Assembly: GCA_021824575.1 (NCBI GenBank)
Contig: JAKAKJ010000047.1
Coordinates: 1 to 62,693, forward strand
Source of the DNA: Chloroflexota bacterium
Lineage (GTDB): Bacteria; Chloroflexota; Anaerolineae; Anaerolineales; Villigracilaceae
Reading direction: 5' to 3'
Length of the DNA stretch: 62,693 nt
Shown here: piece by piece, positions 25,675 through 34,652 of the stretch
How positions within the stretch are numbered: position 1 is the stretch's first letter
How the letters are laid out: every line of letters starts with the position of its first letter
The notes under the pieces: model-generated
What the model was told of the DNA's origin: nothing
Databases searched by the model: none
The model's input: the letters and a program-made list of their open reading frames with translations, nothing else
Translations under genes and position numbers: made by a program

Positions 25675-26795
25675 GCTGGTCTCCGACCACTCCGGTAGGT
25701 GTGTGATGTACGGTCTCGATCGGCTTTACGCTGCACGGCAAGCTCGATCAAGCGATCCACCAGCTGCGGATAGCTCAATCCGCTGGCTTCCCACAATTTT
25801 GGATACATGCTGATCTTGGTGAATCCGGGAATGGTGTTGAGTTCGTTGAGATACACCTCGCCCGAATCTTTATCGAGGAAAAAGTCCACGCGCGCCATGC
25901 CCGAGCAATCAATCGCTTTATACGCGCGCACAGCCAAATCCTGAATGCGGGCGGTTGTTTCCTGCGGCAGGGGAGCGGGGATGACCAAACCGGATGTGCC
26001 ATCCACATATTTTGATTCGTAAGAATAGAATTCGCGGCTTGGCAAAACTTCGCCGGGAACGGAAGCGCGAGGCTCGTCATTGCCCAGCACGCTGACTTCG
26101 ATCTCACGCGCGTTCGTCACACCGCGTTCGATTAGCACGCGACGATCAAAGAGCGCGGCTTCCATCAAGCCTTCTTGCAAATCGGAACGTGTGTGGCATT
26201 TCGTCACACCAACGGACGAACCCAAATTGGCGGGCTTGGTGAAGATTGGATAGGTGCTGACTTTTTCCGCTTTTTCGATGACGGCATTCATGTCTTGTTC
26301 GATTTCAGAACGCAGCGCGATGATCGACTCCACAGTCGGAACGCCAATCGAGCGCATCACTTCCTTGAATACGCCTTTGTCCATGCCGACGGAGGAACCC
26401 GTCACGCCCGCGCCGACATACGCCGCGTTCGCCATTTCGAATAAACCTTGAATGGTTCCATCTTCGCCAAACGTTCCATGCAGAACCGGGAAGTAAACAT
26501 CCACATCGGCAAGTTTTTCCAATTGTTTATTTCGCAGAACATACACGCCGGCTTCGGATGGGTCGGGCGAAATAATAACTGGTTCTAAACCTTCGACTTT
26601 CAAACTTTCAAACCTGCCAACTACATCCTCGCCGGTCAGCCATTTGCCCTCATGCGTGATGCCGATCTGCGTAACGTTATATTTGGATGGATCGAGCACC
26701 GACAGTACCGAACGCGCAGACATCAGCGAGACCTCGTGTTCGCCCGAGCGTCCGCCGAATATCACTGCCACGTGGAGTTTCTTCTTTGTCGTCAT
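25671..26795 (-). CDS. ddl: D-alanine--D-alanine ligase
   Basis: Ddl joins two D-alanines with ATP to make the end of the peptidoglycan stem. The 374 residues begin with VAVIFGGRSGEHEVSLMSA, have the ATP-grasp core with LGSSVGVTKCHT, and end with ARVDFFLDKDSGEVYLNELNTIPGFTKISMYPKLW. The length suits the longer (VanA/DdlA-like) class. The ATG at 26795 lies 7 bp after murB. Residues about 55-66 (RFESLKVEGLEP) are encoded by a stretch like the CAAACTTTC intergenic repeats and may be an insert. Confidence 0.96.
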   Translation of the reverse strand: MTTKKKLHVAVIFGGRSGEHEVSLMSARSVLSVLDPSKYNVTQIGITHEGKWLTGEDVVGRFESLKVEGLEPVIISPDPSEAGVYVLRNKQLEKLADVDVYFPVLHGTFGEDGTIQGLFEMANAAYVGAGVTGSSVGMDKGVFKEVMRSIGVPTVESIIALRSEIEQDMNAVIEKAEKVSTYPIFTKPANLGSSVGVTKCHTRSDLQEGLMEAALFDRRVLIERGVTNAREIEVSVLGNDEPRASVPGEVLPSREFYSYESKYVDGTSGLVIPAPLPQETTARIQDLAVRAYKAIDCSGMARVDFFLDKDSGEVYLNELNTIPGFTKISMYPKLWEASGLSYPQLVDRLIELAVQRKADRDRTSHTYRSGRRPA

Positions 26796-26802
26796 TCGAT
26801 GC

Positions 26803-27720
26803 TCACCATTCACCGACCAACTCAACTTCCAATTCCAATTTAACGTCGAACTTCTCTTTCACCGTCTTTTGCGCCAGCTCGATCAGCGCGCGGACATCAC
26901 TGGCTTTGGTCTTGCCATGATTGACGAAAAAATTCCCATGTACCGGGCTGATCTCAGCGTTGCCAATGCGAGTCCCTTTTAAACCTGCGGCCTCGATCAA
27001 CCGTCCGGCAAATTCATCTTTTGGATTCTTGAACATCGAGCCCATCGAAGCGCCGGGTGGTTGTGTGGTCTTTCGGCGTTCGCTGAATTGACCGATTTTA
27101 ACAGACACTTCCTCTTTTGTCGCGTTTTTCAGGGCGAGTTCAGCCGAAAGAACAATTGCTGTCATGTGCCCGCGTTTCAATACACTTGTGCGATAGCCAT
27201 ATCCCATTTTCTCAACGGACAAACGCTCGCGGCCCGATTTGGTTAATATCTCAGTCCAAATCAAATTGCTGGACATGTCTCCGCCGAAGGCGCCCGCATT
27301 TCCGTACACGGCGCCGCCGATGGTGCCGGGGACGGTCGCGGCCCATTCGAGTCCTGACAGACCTTTCGACGCGCAGCGATTGGCGAGATTGCTGAACACG
27401 ACTCCCGATTCAACCCAGACTTTGGGCTGGTCTCCGCTGTCAAAACGGATGGCCTTCGCCCGGTTTAATACCGTTACCCCGCGCACGCCCTTGTCGCTGA
27501 CCAAAACATTCGATCCGCCGCCGAGAATGAAATATGTCAGATGTTGTTCCCAGATCAACATCATGATCTCAGCCAGCTCGTCGGACGAATTCGCGGTGAT
27601 CAAATAATCTGCCGGCCCGCCAATGCGCGCAGACGTATACGGCGCAAGTGAAACATTCTCTTTCACTTTATCGCCGAACTTGGCGAGCAAAACGTCAACG
27701 GGAAGGGCGGGCGAGGTCAT
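26803..27720 (-). CDS. murB: UDP-N-acetylenolpyruvoylglucosamine reductase
   Basis: MurB reduces UDP-GlcNAc-enolpyruvate to UDP-MurNAc with NADPH and FAD. The 305-residue protein has the FAD-binding LGGGSNVLVSDKGVRG and EWAATVPGTIGGAVYGNAGAFG motifs, and the catalytic GSMFKNPKDEFAGRLIEAAGLKG with its Ser/Glu region. The lack of the type I insert marks it as a type II MurB. The ATG at 27720 starts after a palindromic repeat (27736-27757); the longer frame would translate that repeat. It lies within the dcw cluster. Confidence 0.96.
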   Translation of the reverse strand: MTSPALPVDVLLAKFGDKVKENVSLAPYTSARIGGPADYLITANSSDELAEIMMLIWEQHLTYFILGGGSNVLVSDKGVRGVTVLNRAKAIRFDSGDQPKVWVESGVVFSNLANRCASKGLSGLEWAATVPGTIGGAVYGNAGAFGGDMSSNLIWTEILTKSGRERLSVEKMGYGYRTSVLKRGHMTAIVLSAELALKNATKEEVSVKIGQFSERRKTTQPPGASMGSMFKNPKDEFAGRLIEAAGLKGTRIGNAEISPVHGNFFVNHGKTKASDVRALIELAQKTVKEKFDVKLELEVELVGEW

Positions 27721-27735
27721 TGTCGTTATTCTGGC

Positions 27736-27757
27736 GGGCGGACATATAGGTCCGCCC
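27736..27757. repeat. palindromic repeat before murB
   Basis: GGGCGGAC and GTCCGCCC pair around ATATAG. The element sits in the 47-bp gap between the small gene and murB and belongs to the GGGGCG family. Confidence 0.7.
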
Positions 27758-27767
27758 CAACAAAAAT

Positions 27768-27965
27768 TCACACTTTCTCGTTCAAATGCTCGATCAATTT
27801 TGCGATTGCCTTTTGTTTCCTGCGTTTTTCAATCGCTTCGGGTGATTCTAGAATCGGCTGAGATGCTTCGTTCTGACGATCGTTTTCCGCCTGCACCAAA
27901 ACCATTTTTAGCGGCGGCAGGCCCAAAGTCTCGGATGGATACATTTTCTTTTCTTCGTCAGTCAT
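27768..27965 (-). CDS. small charged protein within the dcw cluster
   Basis: This 65-residue protein has a GAAGGTGA ribosome binding site 4 bases before its ATG and starts 13 bp after the murC stop, so expression with the cluster is likely. The C-terminal half (EKRRKQKAIAKLIEHLNEK) is a highly charged helix. There is no membrane segment. I know no homologue. It could be a small lineage-specific partner of the wall-synthesis enzymes. Confidence 0.6.
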   Translation of the reverse strand: MTDEEKKMYPSETLGLPPLKMVLVQAENDRQNEASQPILESPEAIEKRRKQKAIAKLIEHLNEKV

Positions 27966-27978
27966 GGTTCACCTTCTT

Positions 27979-29358
27979 TTACAATCCAGCTAAAACATTC
28001 ACGCTGATCTGGTCGGCGTCACCCGCGGAAAGAACAATCAAAACATCGTTCCGGCGGAGATGTTTGAGCAAATAGGCCGTCGCATCTTCAAGCGAAGCAA
28101 TAAAGTGCGCCGATGAATGCGGCATGGCGCTGACGATTTCCGCCGATGAAAAATCCTGTTTTGGCTCGCGCGCCGCGTAGATTTCGGTCACGATGACTTC
28201 ATCCGCATCTTTGAAGGCGCGCGTGAATTCGAAGAAAAGTGTTTTTGCGCGTGAATATGTGTGCGGCTGCCATACAGCCCAGATGCGATGCTGCGGATAG
28301 CGGGCGCGCGCCGCGGCCAGCGTGGCTTTGATCTCGGTGGGGTGGTGGGCGTAGTCGTCAATGACGATGACGCCTTTTGCCTCGCCTTTGACTTCAAAGC
28401 GGCGGCCCGTGCCGGTAAATTTGCCAAGAGCCGCTGCGGCATCCTTGAGTGATAAACCAAGTGTGGTAATCACTGCCAGCACTGCAAGCGCGTTGCGGAC
28501 GTTATGTTCGCCGGGCACTTGCAGGCTCACATGCAGAGATTCGAGGTCGCCAACATTTGTTGCCGCATCAAAATCGAAACCGCCGCGTTCGTTCGGTTTG
28601 ACCATTCTGGCTTGCATCCAGTGCGGCGCGTTGATGGTCATTTCGCCCTGCAAGCTGTAAGCGATCACGTGCCGTCCGAGATGACGGGCGCGGTTCATCA
28701 GTGCGGCAGCGCCCGCGTCTTCCACTGAAGCAATCAGCGTGCCATCGTTTGGCAAAAGCGAAAAAAACGATTCGAATGCGGTGAACATATCTTCGAATGT
28801 TGGGTAGCAGTCGGGGTGGTCATGTTCGATGTTAGTCACGACTTCGATGCGAGGCTTGAGACCGAGGAACATGCGGTCGTATTCATCGGCTTCGATGACA
28901 AAGAGATTGCCTTTTCCAGCGCGTGCGTTGACGCCGTAATTTTTCATTACTCCGCCGACGATGAAAGACGGATCGCGTCCGAGTTCGGACAACACAAAAG
29001 CAGTCATCGCCGTGGTGGTGGTTTTGCCGTGCGTCCCGGCGACTGCAATACCAACTTTGTCTTCCATCAGCTTACCGAGGAAATCCGCGCGTTTATAAAC
29101 GGGCAAACCGGCTTGTTTGGCGGCCATGATTTCGGGATTGTCATCCGGCACAGCGGAGGAACGCACCACCCAATCCGCGCCCTGGATATTGCGCGGGTGG
29201 TGGCCGATGTAAATCGTCACGCCGGCCGCCTGCAGGTCCGCGGCGAACGAGGTCATGGCGCGATCCGAGCCTGTGACTGTGTATCCGCTTTCCTTGAGAA
29301 GCCGGGCGATGGCGGAAAGTCCGCTGCCGCCGATGCCGATGAAATGAACGTGTGTCAT
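27979..29358 (-). CDS. murC: UDP-N-acetylmuramate--L-alanine ligase
   Basis: MurC adds the first L-alanine to UDP-MurNAc. The 459 residues have the N-terminal UDP-binding motif HFIGIGGSGLSAIARLL, the ATP loop VAGTHGKTTTTAM, the central IEADEYDRMF and EHDHPDCY (catalytic His and Glu), and the C-terminal domain with DDYAHHPTEIKATL. All Mur ligase landmarks are present. It follows the cvpA-like gene by 27 bp in the cluster. Confidence 0.97.
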   Translation of the reverse strand: MTHVHFIGIGGSGLSAIARLLKESGYTVTGSDRAMTSFAADLQAAGVTIYIGHHPRNIQGADWVVRSSAVPDDNPEIMAAKQAGLPVYKRADFLGKLMEDKVGIAVAGTHGKTTTTAMTAFVLSELGRDPSFIVGGVMKNYGVNARAGKGNLFVIEADEYDRMFLGLKPRIEVVTNIEHDHPDCYPTFEDMFTAFESFFSLLPNDGTLIASVEDAGAAALMNRARHLGRHVIAYSLQGEMTINAPHWMQARMVKPNERGGFDFDAATNVGDLESLHVSLQVPGEHNVRNALAVLAVITTLGLSLKDAAAALGKFTGTGRRFEVKGEAKGVIVIDDYAHHPTEIKATLAAARARYPQHRIWAVWQPHTYSRAKTLFFEFTRAFKDADEVIVTEIYAAREPKQDFSSAEIVSAMPHSSAHFIASLEDATAYLLKHLRRNDVLIVLSAGDADQISVNVLAGL

Positions 29359-29385
29359 GCCAGTTGCCAGTTTTCAGTAATCAAG

Positions 29386-29913
29386 TTAGATGTACACAAC
29401 GATAACAAAGATAAAACATAAGACGAGCGCAAAGTAAATAGCCGGTACGCCAAGCAGATGAGGCGGCATATAGGCCATCATGTTATTTACCGTAGTCAAC
29501 AAAGGCCCGGTTGGCGGGCTGACAATGTTTTGAAAAGGATACTGAGCCTGATTAAGATAAAAGAAGATGGTCCCGGCGATCAGGTAACCATTCAAAGCGC
29601 CCAGAATGAGGCCGAAGAGGGCGTCTTGCAAACGTTCGCGCGTGGCCTTGGATTGGAGATGCGGCACGATTGCCACGGTCTGATAGCCGAAATAGACCAA
29701 TGCGATCAGAGTGAGGGTGCGGATCCAAAAAAGCTCGATGCTGGCATCTGGCAGATCTTTGACAACCGGGATATAGGACTTCAGCAGGAAGTTGAGCGCC
29801 AGCGCGAGGATCACGCTGAAAGACACGAGCAATTCCTTGGCCCAACCGCGCATCAAACCGATCGCAGCAAAAACGATCACGTAGGACCAGAAGACATAGA
29901 TGATGCTCATCAT
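29386..29913 (-). CDS. CvpA-family membrane protein
   Basis: The 175-residue protein has about four hydrophobic helices and the CvpA-type pattern in which a short first helix is followed by GLMRGWAKELL and later LFGLILGALNGYLIAG. CvpA proteins were first linked to colicin V secretion and are now connected with envelope stability. The ATG overlaps the murG stop by 4 bp (ATGA). Its place between murG and murC suggests a role in wall growth (inference). Confidence 0.75.
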   Translation of the reverse strand: MMSIIYVFWSYVIVFAAIGLMRGWAKELLVSFSVILALALNFLLKSYIPVVKDLPDASIELFWIRTLTLIALVYFGYQTVAIVPHLQSKATRERLQDALFGLILGALNGYLIAGTIFFYLNQAQYPFQNIVSPPTGPLLTTVNNMMAYMPPHLLGVPAIYFALVLCFIFVIVVYI

Positions 29914-31001
29914 GGCCTTTGCCCTCCGAGTTCGAGCAGTTGCCCGGCAATGGCGTTCGCAGCATGAACGCGCGCGAGGGATTTCATGGCGATCTGCATG
30001 GCTCGACGTTTCGATGGGTTTTCGATCAAATCTTTCACAACCGGCAGGAGTTCGCTTTTTAAGAACTCATCTTTTATGATGACCGCCGCGCCGCGTTGAG
30101 CCAGAAAATCGGCGTTGACTTTTTGATAACGCCACGCATAAGGATACGGAATGAGAATCGCTGGCAGGCCGAAGAATGGAAATTCGCCCAGCGTGGACGC
30201 GCCCGCGCGCGCCACTACCAGATCAGCAGATGCAAGCGCCGCGCCCATTTCTTCATGCAGATATGGAAAAGCGTGATAACGCGTTCTTTGCGCCGAAGTC
30301 AGACCGTCTCGCGCGATCTGGACGGCTTCCCAATCCAACTGGCCGCTGATGTGGACGACTTGCGCCATTTCCAGGAGAGTCGGCAGGTTTGGCACGATGA
30401 CCTGATTGATCGAACGCGCGCCCTTGCTTCCACCGACCACGAGCAAAACGGGCAAATCATCATCCAGCTTGAGCGTCCGGCGGGCTTTTTGTTTTGTCCA
30501 TGACATCAGGTCGGCACGCAGAGGATAACCTGTCACAATGACTTTTCGCGAAAAATATTTTTGCGAGTCTTCCGCGGTAACCGCGATGCGGTCAGCGAAG
30601 CGCGCCAGCGATTTTAGCGCGAGACCCGGCTCGATATCCGGAACATAAAGCAAAGTCGGGATGCGCCGTCCAGCGAGCGCCATCGGCCCGGCCACATATC
30701 CGCCGGTGAAGAACAAAACATCTGGTTTGAATTCGCGCAGAATCCTCCGCGAGGCAAGCACACCTTTTGAAAGCTGGCTCACATTGCGCGGCAAAGCACG
30801 CAGACCTACGCCATGCAATCCCGCGGAGGGAATGGTGTCAAAGGCGATGCCCTCGCGCTTTACAAGTTCAGCTTCCATGCCGCCTTCACTGCCGATCCAT
30901 AACGTTTCGGTCTCTGAACGCTTATTCTTCAAGGCGTGGAGTACGGCGAGGGCGGGATACACGCCGCCGCCGGTTCCACCCGCGCAAATCAACAGACGCA
31001 C
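29910..31001 (-). CDS. murG: UDP-GlcNAc:lipid I N-acetylglucosaminyltransferase
   Basis: MurG makes lipid II from lipid I on the inner face of the membrane. The 363 residues have the N-terminal loop CAGGTGGGVYPALAVL, the second loop VVGGSKGARSINQ, and the donor-site block DLVVARAGASTLGEFPFFGLPAILIPYPYA followed by NADFLAQRGAA. The first loop has Gly where most MurG proteins have the conserved His (GGTGGH). The start is a GTG at 31001, inside the ftsW gene (80-bp overlap); it cannot lie later because the first loop begins at residue 7. Confidence 0.96.
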   Translation of the reverse strand: MRLLICAGGTGGGVYPALAVLHALKNKRSETETLWIGSEGGMEAELVKREGIAFDTIPSAGLHGVGLRALPRNVSQLSKGVLASRRILREFKPDVLFFTGGYVAGPMALAGRRIPTLLYVPDIEPGLALKSLARFADRIAVTAEDSQKYFSRKVIVTGYPLRADLMSWTKQKARRTLKLDDDLPVLLVVGGSKGARSINQVIVPNLPTLLEMAQVVHISGQLDWEAVQIARDGLTSAQRTRYHAFPYLHEEMGAALASADLVVARAGASTLGEFPFFGLPAILIPYPYAWRYQKVNADFLAQRGAAVIIKDEFLKSELLPVVKDLIENPSKRRAMQIAMKSLARVHAANAIAGQLLELGGQRP

Positions 31002-32175
31002 CGTATGATCTCCATTCTTCTTCGTTCGTAGCTTCGCCTCTCTGACGAGAGATATTCATCAGGATGCCAATTGCTGCGAGAGTCGCAATGAGATTTGAGC
31101 CTCCCGCGCTGACGAATGGCAGTGCGTTACCTGCAAAAGGTAGCAAGCCAACAATCACCGCCATATTGACGCTTGCCTCGAGGCCGATCCAGCTGACCAG
31201 GCCGGTTGCAAGCAATGTGCCAAGCATATCTGGCGCGCGGCGTGCGATTACAAATCCGCGCCAAATCAGCAATGCGTAAAGTCCAACCAGAAATAACGCG
31301 CCGACCAATCCCAATTCCTCGATGATGACGGCGAAGATGCTGTCTGTCGGTGGGACGGGCAGGCCGGTCAGTTTGGATTGAGCGCGCCCAATGCCGACCC
31401 CAAACCAGCCGCCATTGACAATTGCCTCGAACGAGCGCTGAATGTGATAGGAAGCCTGCGTCGGGTCTTTCAAACCGGCGAGGAATTCTGCCACGCGTTC
31501 GTGACCGGTGGGCGAAACCTGTACAACGATCCAACCGGCAATCACTGCCGCGGTCAGCATAAAAATAATTTGTTTCAAGTCTGCGCCTGCCAGGAAGAAC
31601 AACAAACCTCCCATCATCAGCACAGTAGCCGCCGCGCTTAAGTCTGGTTGAAGATAAATCAAGCCGCCCACGATACCCAGGATCACACCGAGGGGAATCA
31701 ATCCAAATGAAACCTGGTGAAGGACCTGCTGCTTCGCGTAAAGCCATACGCTCAAATACAAAATCAAAACGAGCTTCGCAAGCTCTGAAGGCTGGCATGA
31801 ACCTGCCGGGCAGATATTTCGTTTTGCGCCCAGACGGACATCGCTGAACAGGATCACGCCGATCAATAAAAGAATCGTGACTGCCATGGCTAAAATGGAC
31901 AGTTTGCGCCAGTGATGATAATCAAAGTGTGATAGAAGAAATGCGGCAACCAGACCCAGCGCAAGCCACATCACCTGCCGTTCGAACATGTACATCGGCG
32001 AGAGGAAATGGATCAGCGAGTAATCCCATGAAGCCGAGAACATCATGATCAATCCGAAGACGATCAGCGCGACCACCGTGACCAGCAACGGCATATCCAC
32101 GGTCCGCCCTGGACCTGTGGAAGTTTTCCGCGTTTCTGTCAAAGGACGTTCGTTTACGAAAGTTCCTGCGCCCAT
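30922..32175 (-). CDS. ftsW: peptidoglycan glycosyltransferase FtsW
   Basis: FtsW is the SEDS-family septal glycan polymerase. The 417-residue protein has ten or so transmembrane helices, the loop with GSCQPSELAKLVLILYLS (PSE motif), LQPDLSAAATVL, HIQRSFEAIVNGGWFGVGIG and LPFVSAGGSNL. A basic cytoplasmic tail of 26 residues is encoded within murG (80-bp overlap). Its start overlaps the murD end by 22 bp. It is assigned to FtsW rather than RodA by its place in the dcw cluster. Confidence 0.95.
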   Translation of the reverse strand: MGAGTFVNERPLTETRKTSTGPGRTVDMPLLVTVVALIVFGLIMMFSASWDYSLIHFLSPMYMFERQVMWLALGLVAAFLLSHFDYHHWRKLSILAMAVTILLLIGVILFSDVRLGAKRNICPAGSCQPSELAKLVLILYLSVWLYAKQQVLHQVSFGLIPLGVILGIVGGLIYLQPDLSAAATVLMMGGLLFFLAGADLKQIIFMLTAAVIAGWIVVQVSPTGHERVAEFLAGLKDPTQASYHIQRSFEAIVNGGWFGVGIGRAQSKLTGLPVPPTDSIFAVIIEELGLVGALFLVGLYALLIWRGFVIARRAPDMLGTLLATGLVSWIGLEASVNMAVIVGLLPFAGNALPFVSAGGSNLIATLAAIGILMNISRQRGEATNEEEWRSYGASVDLRGWNRRRRVSRPRRTPRLEE

Positions 32176-33590
32176 AATCTAAATTTCTCTCCTCGTTCTT
32201 CAAAATCTTTGAACTCATCGAAACTTGTTCCGCCGGGTGAGAGTAAAACGATATCACCAGACTCTGCAACTTCCGCGGCTTTGATGACGGCTTCATGCAG
32301 ATGCTCGACGCGGTCAAGCGTATACGGTCTTTTCGCGGACCCGTTAGCGGCTACCGCTTTCTGAATTTTTCCCGCCGCCTCGCCGAACAGCACAACATGA
32401 TCCACGCGCTGGTGAATTAATTGCGCCAGTTCTTCCCAGGGCAAATCCTTGTCGCGTCCGCCCAGCAAAAGGACGATCGGTTCATCGAACGAATGGATCG
32501 CGGCGGCGGTGCGTTCCGGTGCGGTGGCAATCGAATCGTTGTACCAGCGCGCGCCGCGCAGCTCGCGGACGAATTCCAGTCGGTGAGGCACGCCGCGGAA
32601 TTCCTCCGCCGCAGTGAGCATCGCGTCGAGCGGAAAACCCGCCGCGTGTCCGATGGCGAATGCCGCCAGCATATTCAACACATTATGATCGCCTCGAAGC
32701 TGAATTTGATCGCGCCGCAAAAGTGGAATATCCACGCGATACTCGTAGAGATACAAAATGCCATCATCGTAATACGTGCCTTCGGCCTCTTCATCCATTT
32801 TGCTGAAGCCGAAAGAATGCAAGCGGCCTTTGACTTTATTTCTAAGATTCCACGCGCCAGCATCATCGCGTCCGAGAACCGCGATATCTTCCCTGGATTG
32901 GAATTCAAGAATGCGCGCTTTGGCCGCGGCGTACGCTTCCATTGTGCCGTGGCGGTCCAAATGATTCGGCGTGATGTTCAAAATGGACGCGATGTTCGGT
33001 GAAACCGTCATCTGTTCCAATTGGAAGGAAGAGATTTCAAGAATTGCCAGATCATCGGCTTTCATCTCATCAACATAATTGATCAACGGGTCGCCGATGT
33101 TGCCGCCGACAAATACAGAAGGCAGTACGCGGGAAGCAGACTCACTCTTCTGCGTTCTGCCTCCTGCTTTCTGCATTTCGCTGTAAGCAAGTTTCCCCAT
33201 CTCACCAACCAGCGTCGTCGTCGTTGTTTTGCCTGCCGAGCCTGTAATGCCGATGGTTTTGCATGGCACGGCTTCCATGAAAATTTGCGTGTCATTGGAA
33301 AGTGGAATGCCGCGCTTGAGCGCTTCGTCCACGATGGGGAGGGTGACTGGTACGCCGCCGGAAAGACAAAGCATGTCAGCGCGGTCGAGCAGTTCGATTG
33401 GATGGCCGCCCAAAGCCCATTGAATCGACAGGCCGCTCAACATCCCGCGTGCGAATGCGAGTTCGGATTCCGAACGTTTGTCACTCAACGTTACCATCGC
33501 GCTGTGTTGAGTCAGCCAGCGCGCCAAAGCCACGCCCTGCCGGGCGGCTCCTAAAATGATGACGCGTTTGTTCTTCCAATCTGTTTTCAT
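32154..33590 (-). CDS. murD: UDP-N-acetylmuramoyl-L-alanine--D-glutamate ligase
   Basis: MurD adds D-glutamate to UDP-MurNAc-L-Ala. The 478-residue protein has the N-terminal Rossmann part VIILGAARQGVALARWL, the ATP loop ITGSAGKTTTTTLVGEMG, the catalytic block ISSFQLEQM and ITPNHLDRHGTMEAYAAAK, and the C-terminal NDSIATAPERTAAAI. The start at 33590 follows GAAGAAA. Residues about 133-157 (with KAGGRTQKSESAS) are an extra segment just after the ATP loop, encoded by repeat-like sequence (33118-33190). If it is stable, the fold must tolerate a surface loop there. Confidence 0.96.
   Translation of the reverse strand: MKTDWKNKRVIILGAARQGVALARWLTQHSAMVTLSDKRSESELAFARGMLSGLSIQWALGGHPIELLDRADMLCLSGGVPVTLPIVDEALKRGIPLSNDTQIFMEAVPCKTIGITGSAGKTTTTTLVGEMGKLAYSEMQKAGGRTQKSESASRVLPSVFVGGNIGDPLINYVDEMKADDLAILEISSFQLEQMTVSPNIASILNITPNHLDRHGTMEAYAAAKARILEFQSREDIAVLGRDDAGAWNLRNKVKGRLHSFGFSKMDEEAEGTYYDDGILYLYEYRVDIPLLRRDQIQLRGDHNVLNMLAAFAIGHAAGFPLDAMLTAAEEFRGVPHRLEFVRELRGARWYNDSIATAPERTAAAIHSFDEPIVLLLGGRDKDLPWEELAQLIHQRVDHVVLFGEAAGKIQKAVAANGSAKRPYTLDRVEHLHEAVIKAAEVAESGDIVLLSPGGTSFDEFKDFEERGEKFRLWAQELS
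33118..33190. repeat. repeat-like in-frame insert in murD
   Basis: The segment is built from GCAGAAAGCAGG, AGGCAGAACGCAGAAG and similar units, in contrast to the flanking conserved Mur ligase sequence. Such CAGAAGGCAG-type repeats usually lie between genes. Confidence 0.45.
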
Positions 33591-33653
33591 TTTCTTCAAA
33601 TCGCAAAACGTAAAACGCAACTTGTTTTTACGAATTACGAATTGCGTTTTTAT

Positions 33654-34652
33654 TTACACCAGTGCCAATCCAACGCCGACCATTGCGGCCAGCAGGCCAA
33701 TCAGCCAAAACCGCTGAACAACTTGTGTTTCGCTCCAGCCAAGCAGTTCAAAATGCAAATGCACGGGAGCCATTTTGAAAAAACGTTTGCCTTTTGTCAT
33801 CCTGAAATAAACAATCTGAATGACAACGCTTATGATTTCACTAAAGGGAATGATTGCGATGATCGGGAGAAGAATCCACTGGCTTGTCATCAATGCGACG
33901 ACAGCCAGCGTGGAGCCGAATGCCAGCGAACCGGTGTCGCCCATGATCAATTCGGCTGGATGAACGTTGAACCACAGGAAGCCGAACATCGCGCCGACGA
34001 GTATGAAACAGAAGCGAGCCAGATAAACCTGGTGCTGGTTGAGGGCGATCAATCCATAACCGGCGAATGCCGTAGCCGCGATCAAACCTGCCAGCCCATC
34101 GAGCCCATCCGTAAAGTTGACGGCATTCGACATGCTGACGATGATAAATGCCGCAATGGGGATGTACCACCAGCCTAAATCGAAATAGCCTTTGATCGTG
34201 GGAAGGAACATGTCTGGAATGCCAAGCATGAATTTCAAGACGAATGCCGTGCCTAAAGCCAAAATAACCTGGAACAAGAATTTGGTGCGAGCGCGCATTC
34301 CCTCGCCGCGGCGCTTGCCGCGAATGCCTTCCCAATCATCTGCCGCGCCGAGCACTGCATATCCGACCATTACAATTATTGGGACGAGTATCGAACGTCC
34401 CACGCCGCTCTGCGAGGCGCCGATCAATGTGACTGCGTTAAGCAATCCCGTCAGCAGGATGACCGGCAGGATCACCATGACTCCGCCCATGGTGGGTGTG
34501 CCCATTTTGATGCTGTGGTGCGCGGGTTCTTCGACTCGGATGATCTTCCCGATTTTGAAATGTCGAAGAATGCGAAGAAGCGGCCCGCCCCAGATGACCG
34601 TCATCATAAAAGCCAAACCGGCCAGGCTTAGGGCCAGGGCGACCTGTTTCAT
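33654..34652 (-). CDS. mraY: phospho-MurNAc-pentapeptide transferase
   Basis: MraY transfers phospho-MurNAc-pentapeptide to undecaprenyl phosphate, giving lipid I. The 332-residue integral membrane protein has about ten helices and the family motifs HSIKMGTPTMGGVM, the Asp pair in LGAADDWEGI, the NAVNFTDGLDGLAGL segment, and the cytoplasmic loop MTKGKRFFKMAPVHLHFELLGWSE with its HHH-type cluster (HLHFE). It starts 4 bp before the murF stop (ATGA). The 63-bp gap to murD carries a CGTAAAACG-type repeat. Confidence 0.97.
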   Translation of the reverse strand: MKQVALALSLAGLAFMMTVIWGGPLLRILRHFKIGKIIRVEEPAHHSIKMGTPTMGGVMVILPVILLTGLLNAVTLIGASQSGVGRSILVPIIVMVGYAVLGAADDWEGIRGKRRGEGMRARTKFLFQVILALGTAFVLKFMLGIPDMFLPTIKGYFDLGWWYIPIAAFIIVSMSNAVNFTDGLDGLAGLIAATAFAGYGLIALNQHQVYLARFCFILVGAMFGFLWFNVHPAELIMGDTGSLAFGSTLAVVALMTSQWILLPIIAIIPFSEIISVVIQIVYFRMTKGKRFFKMAPVHLHFELLGWSETQVVQRFWLIGLLAAMVGVGLALV

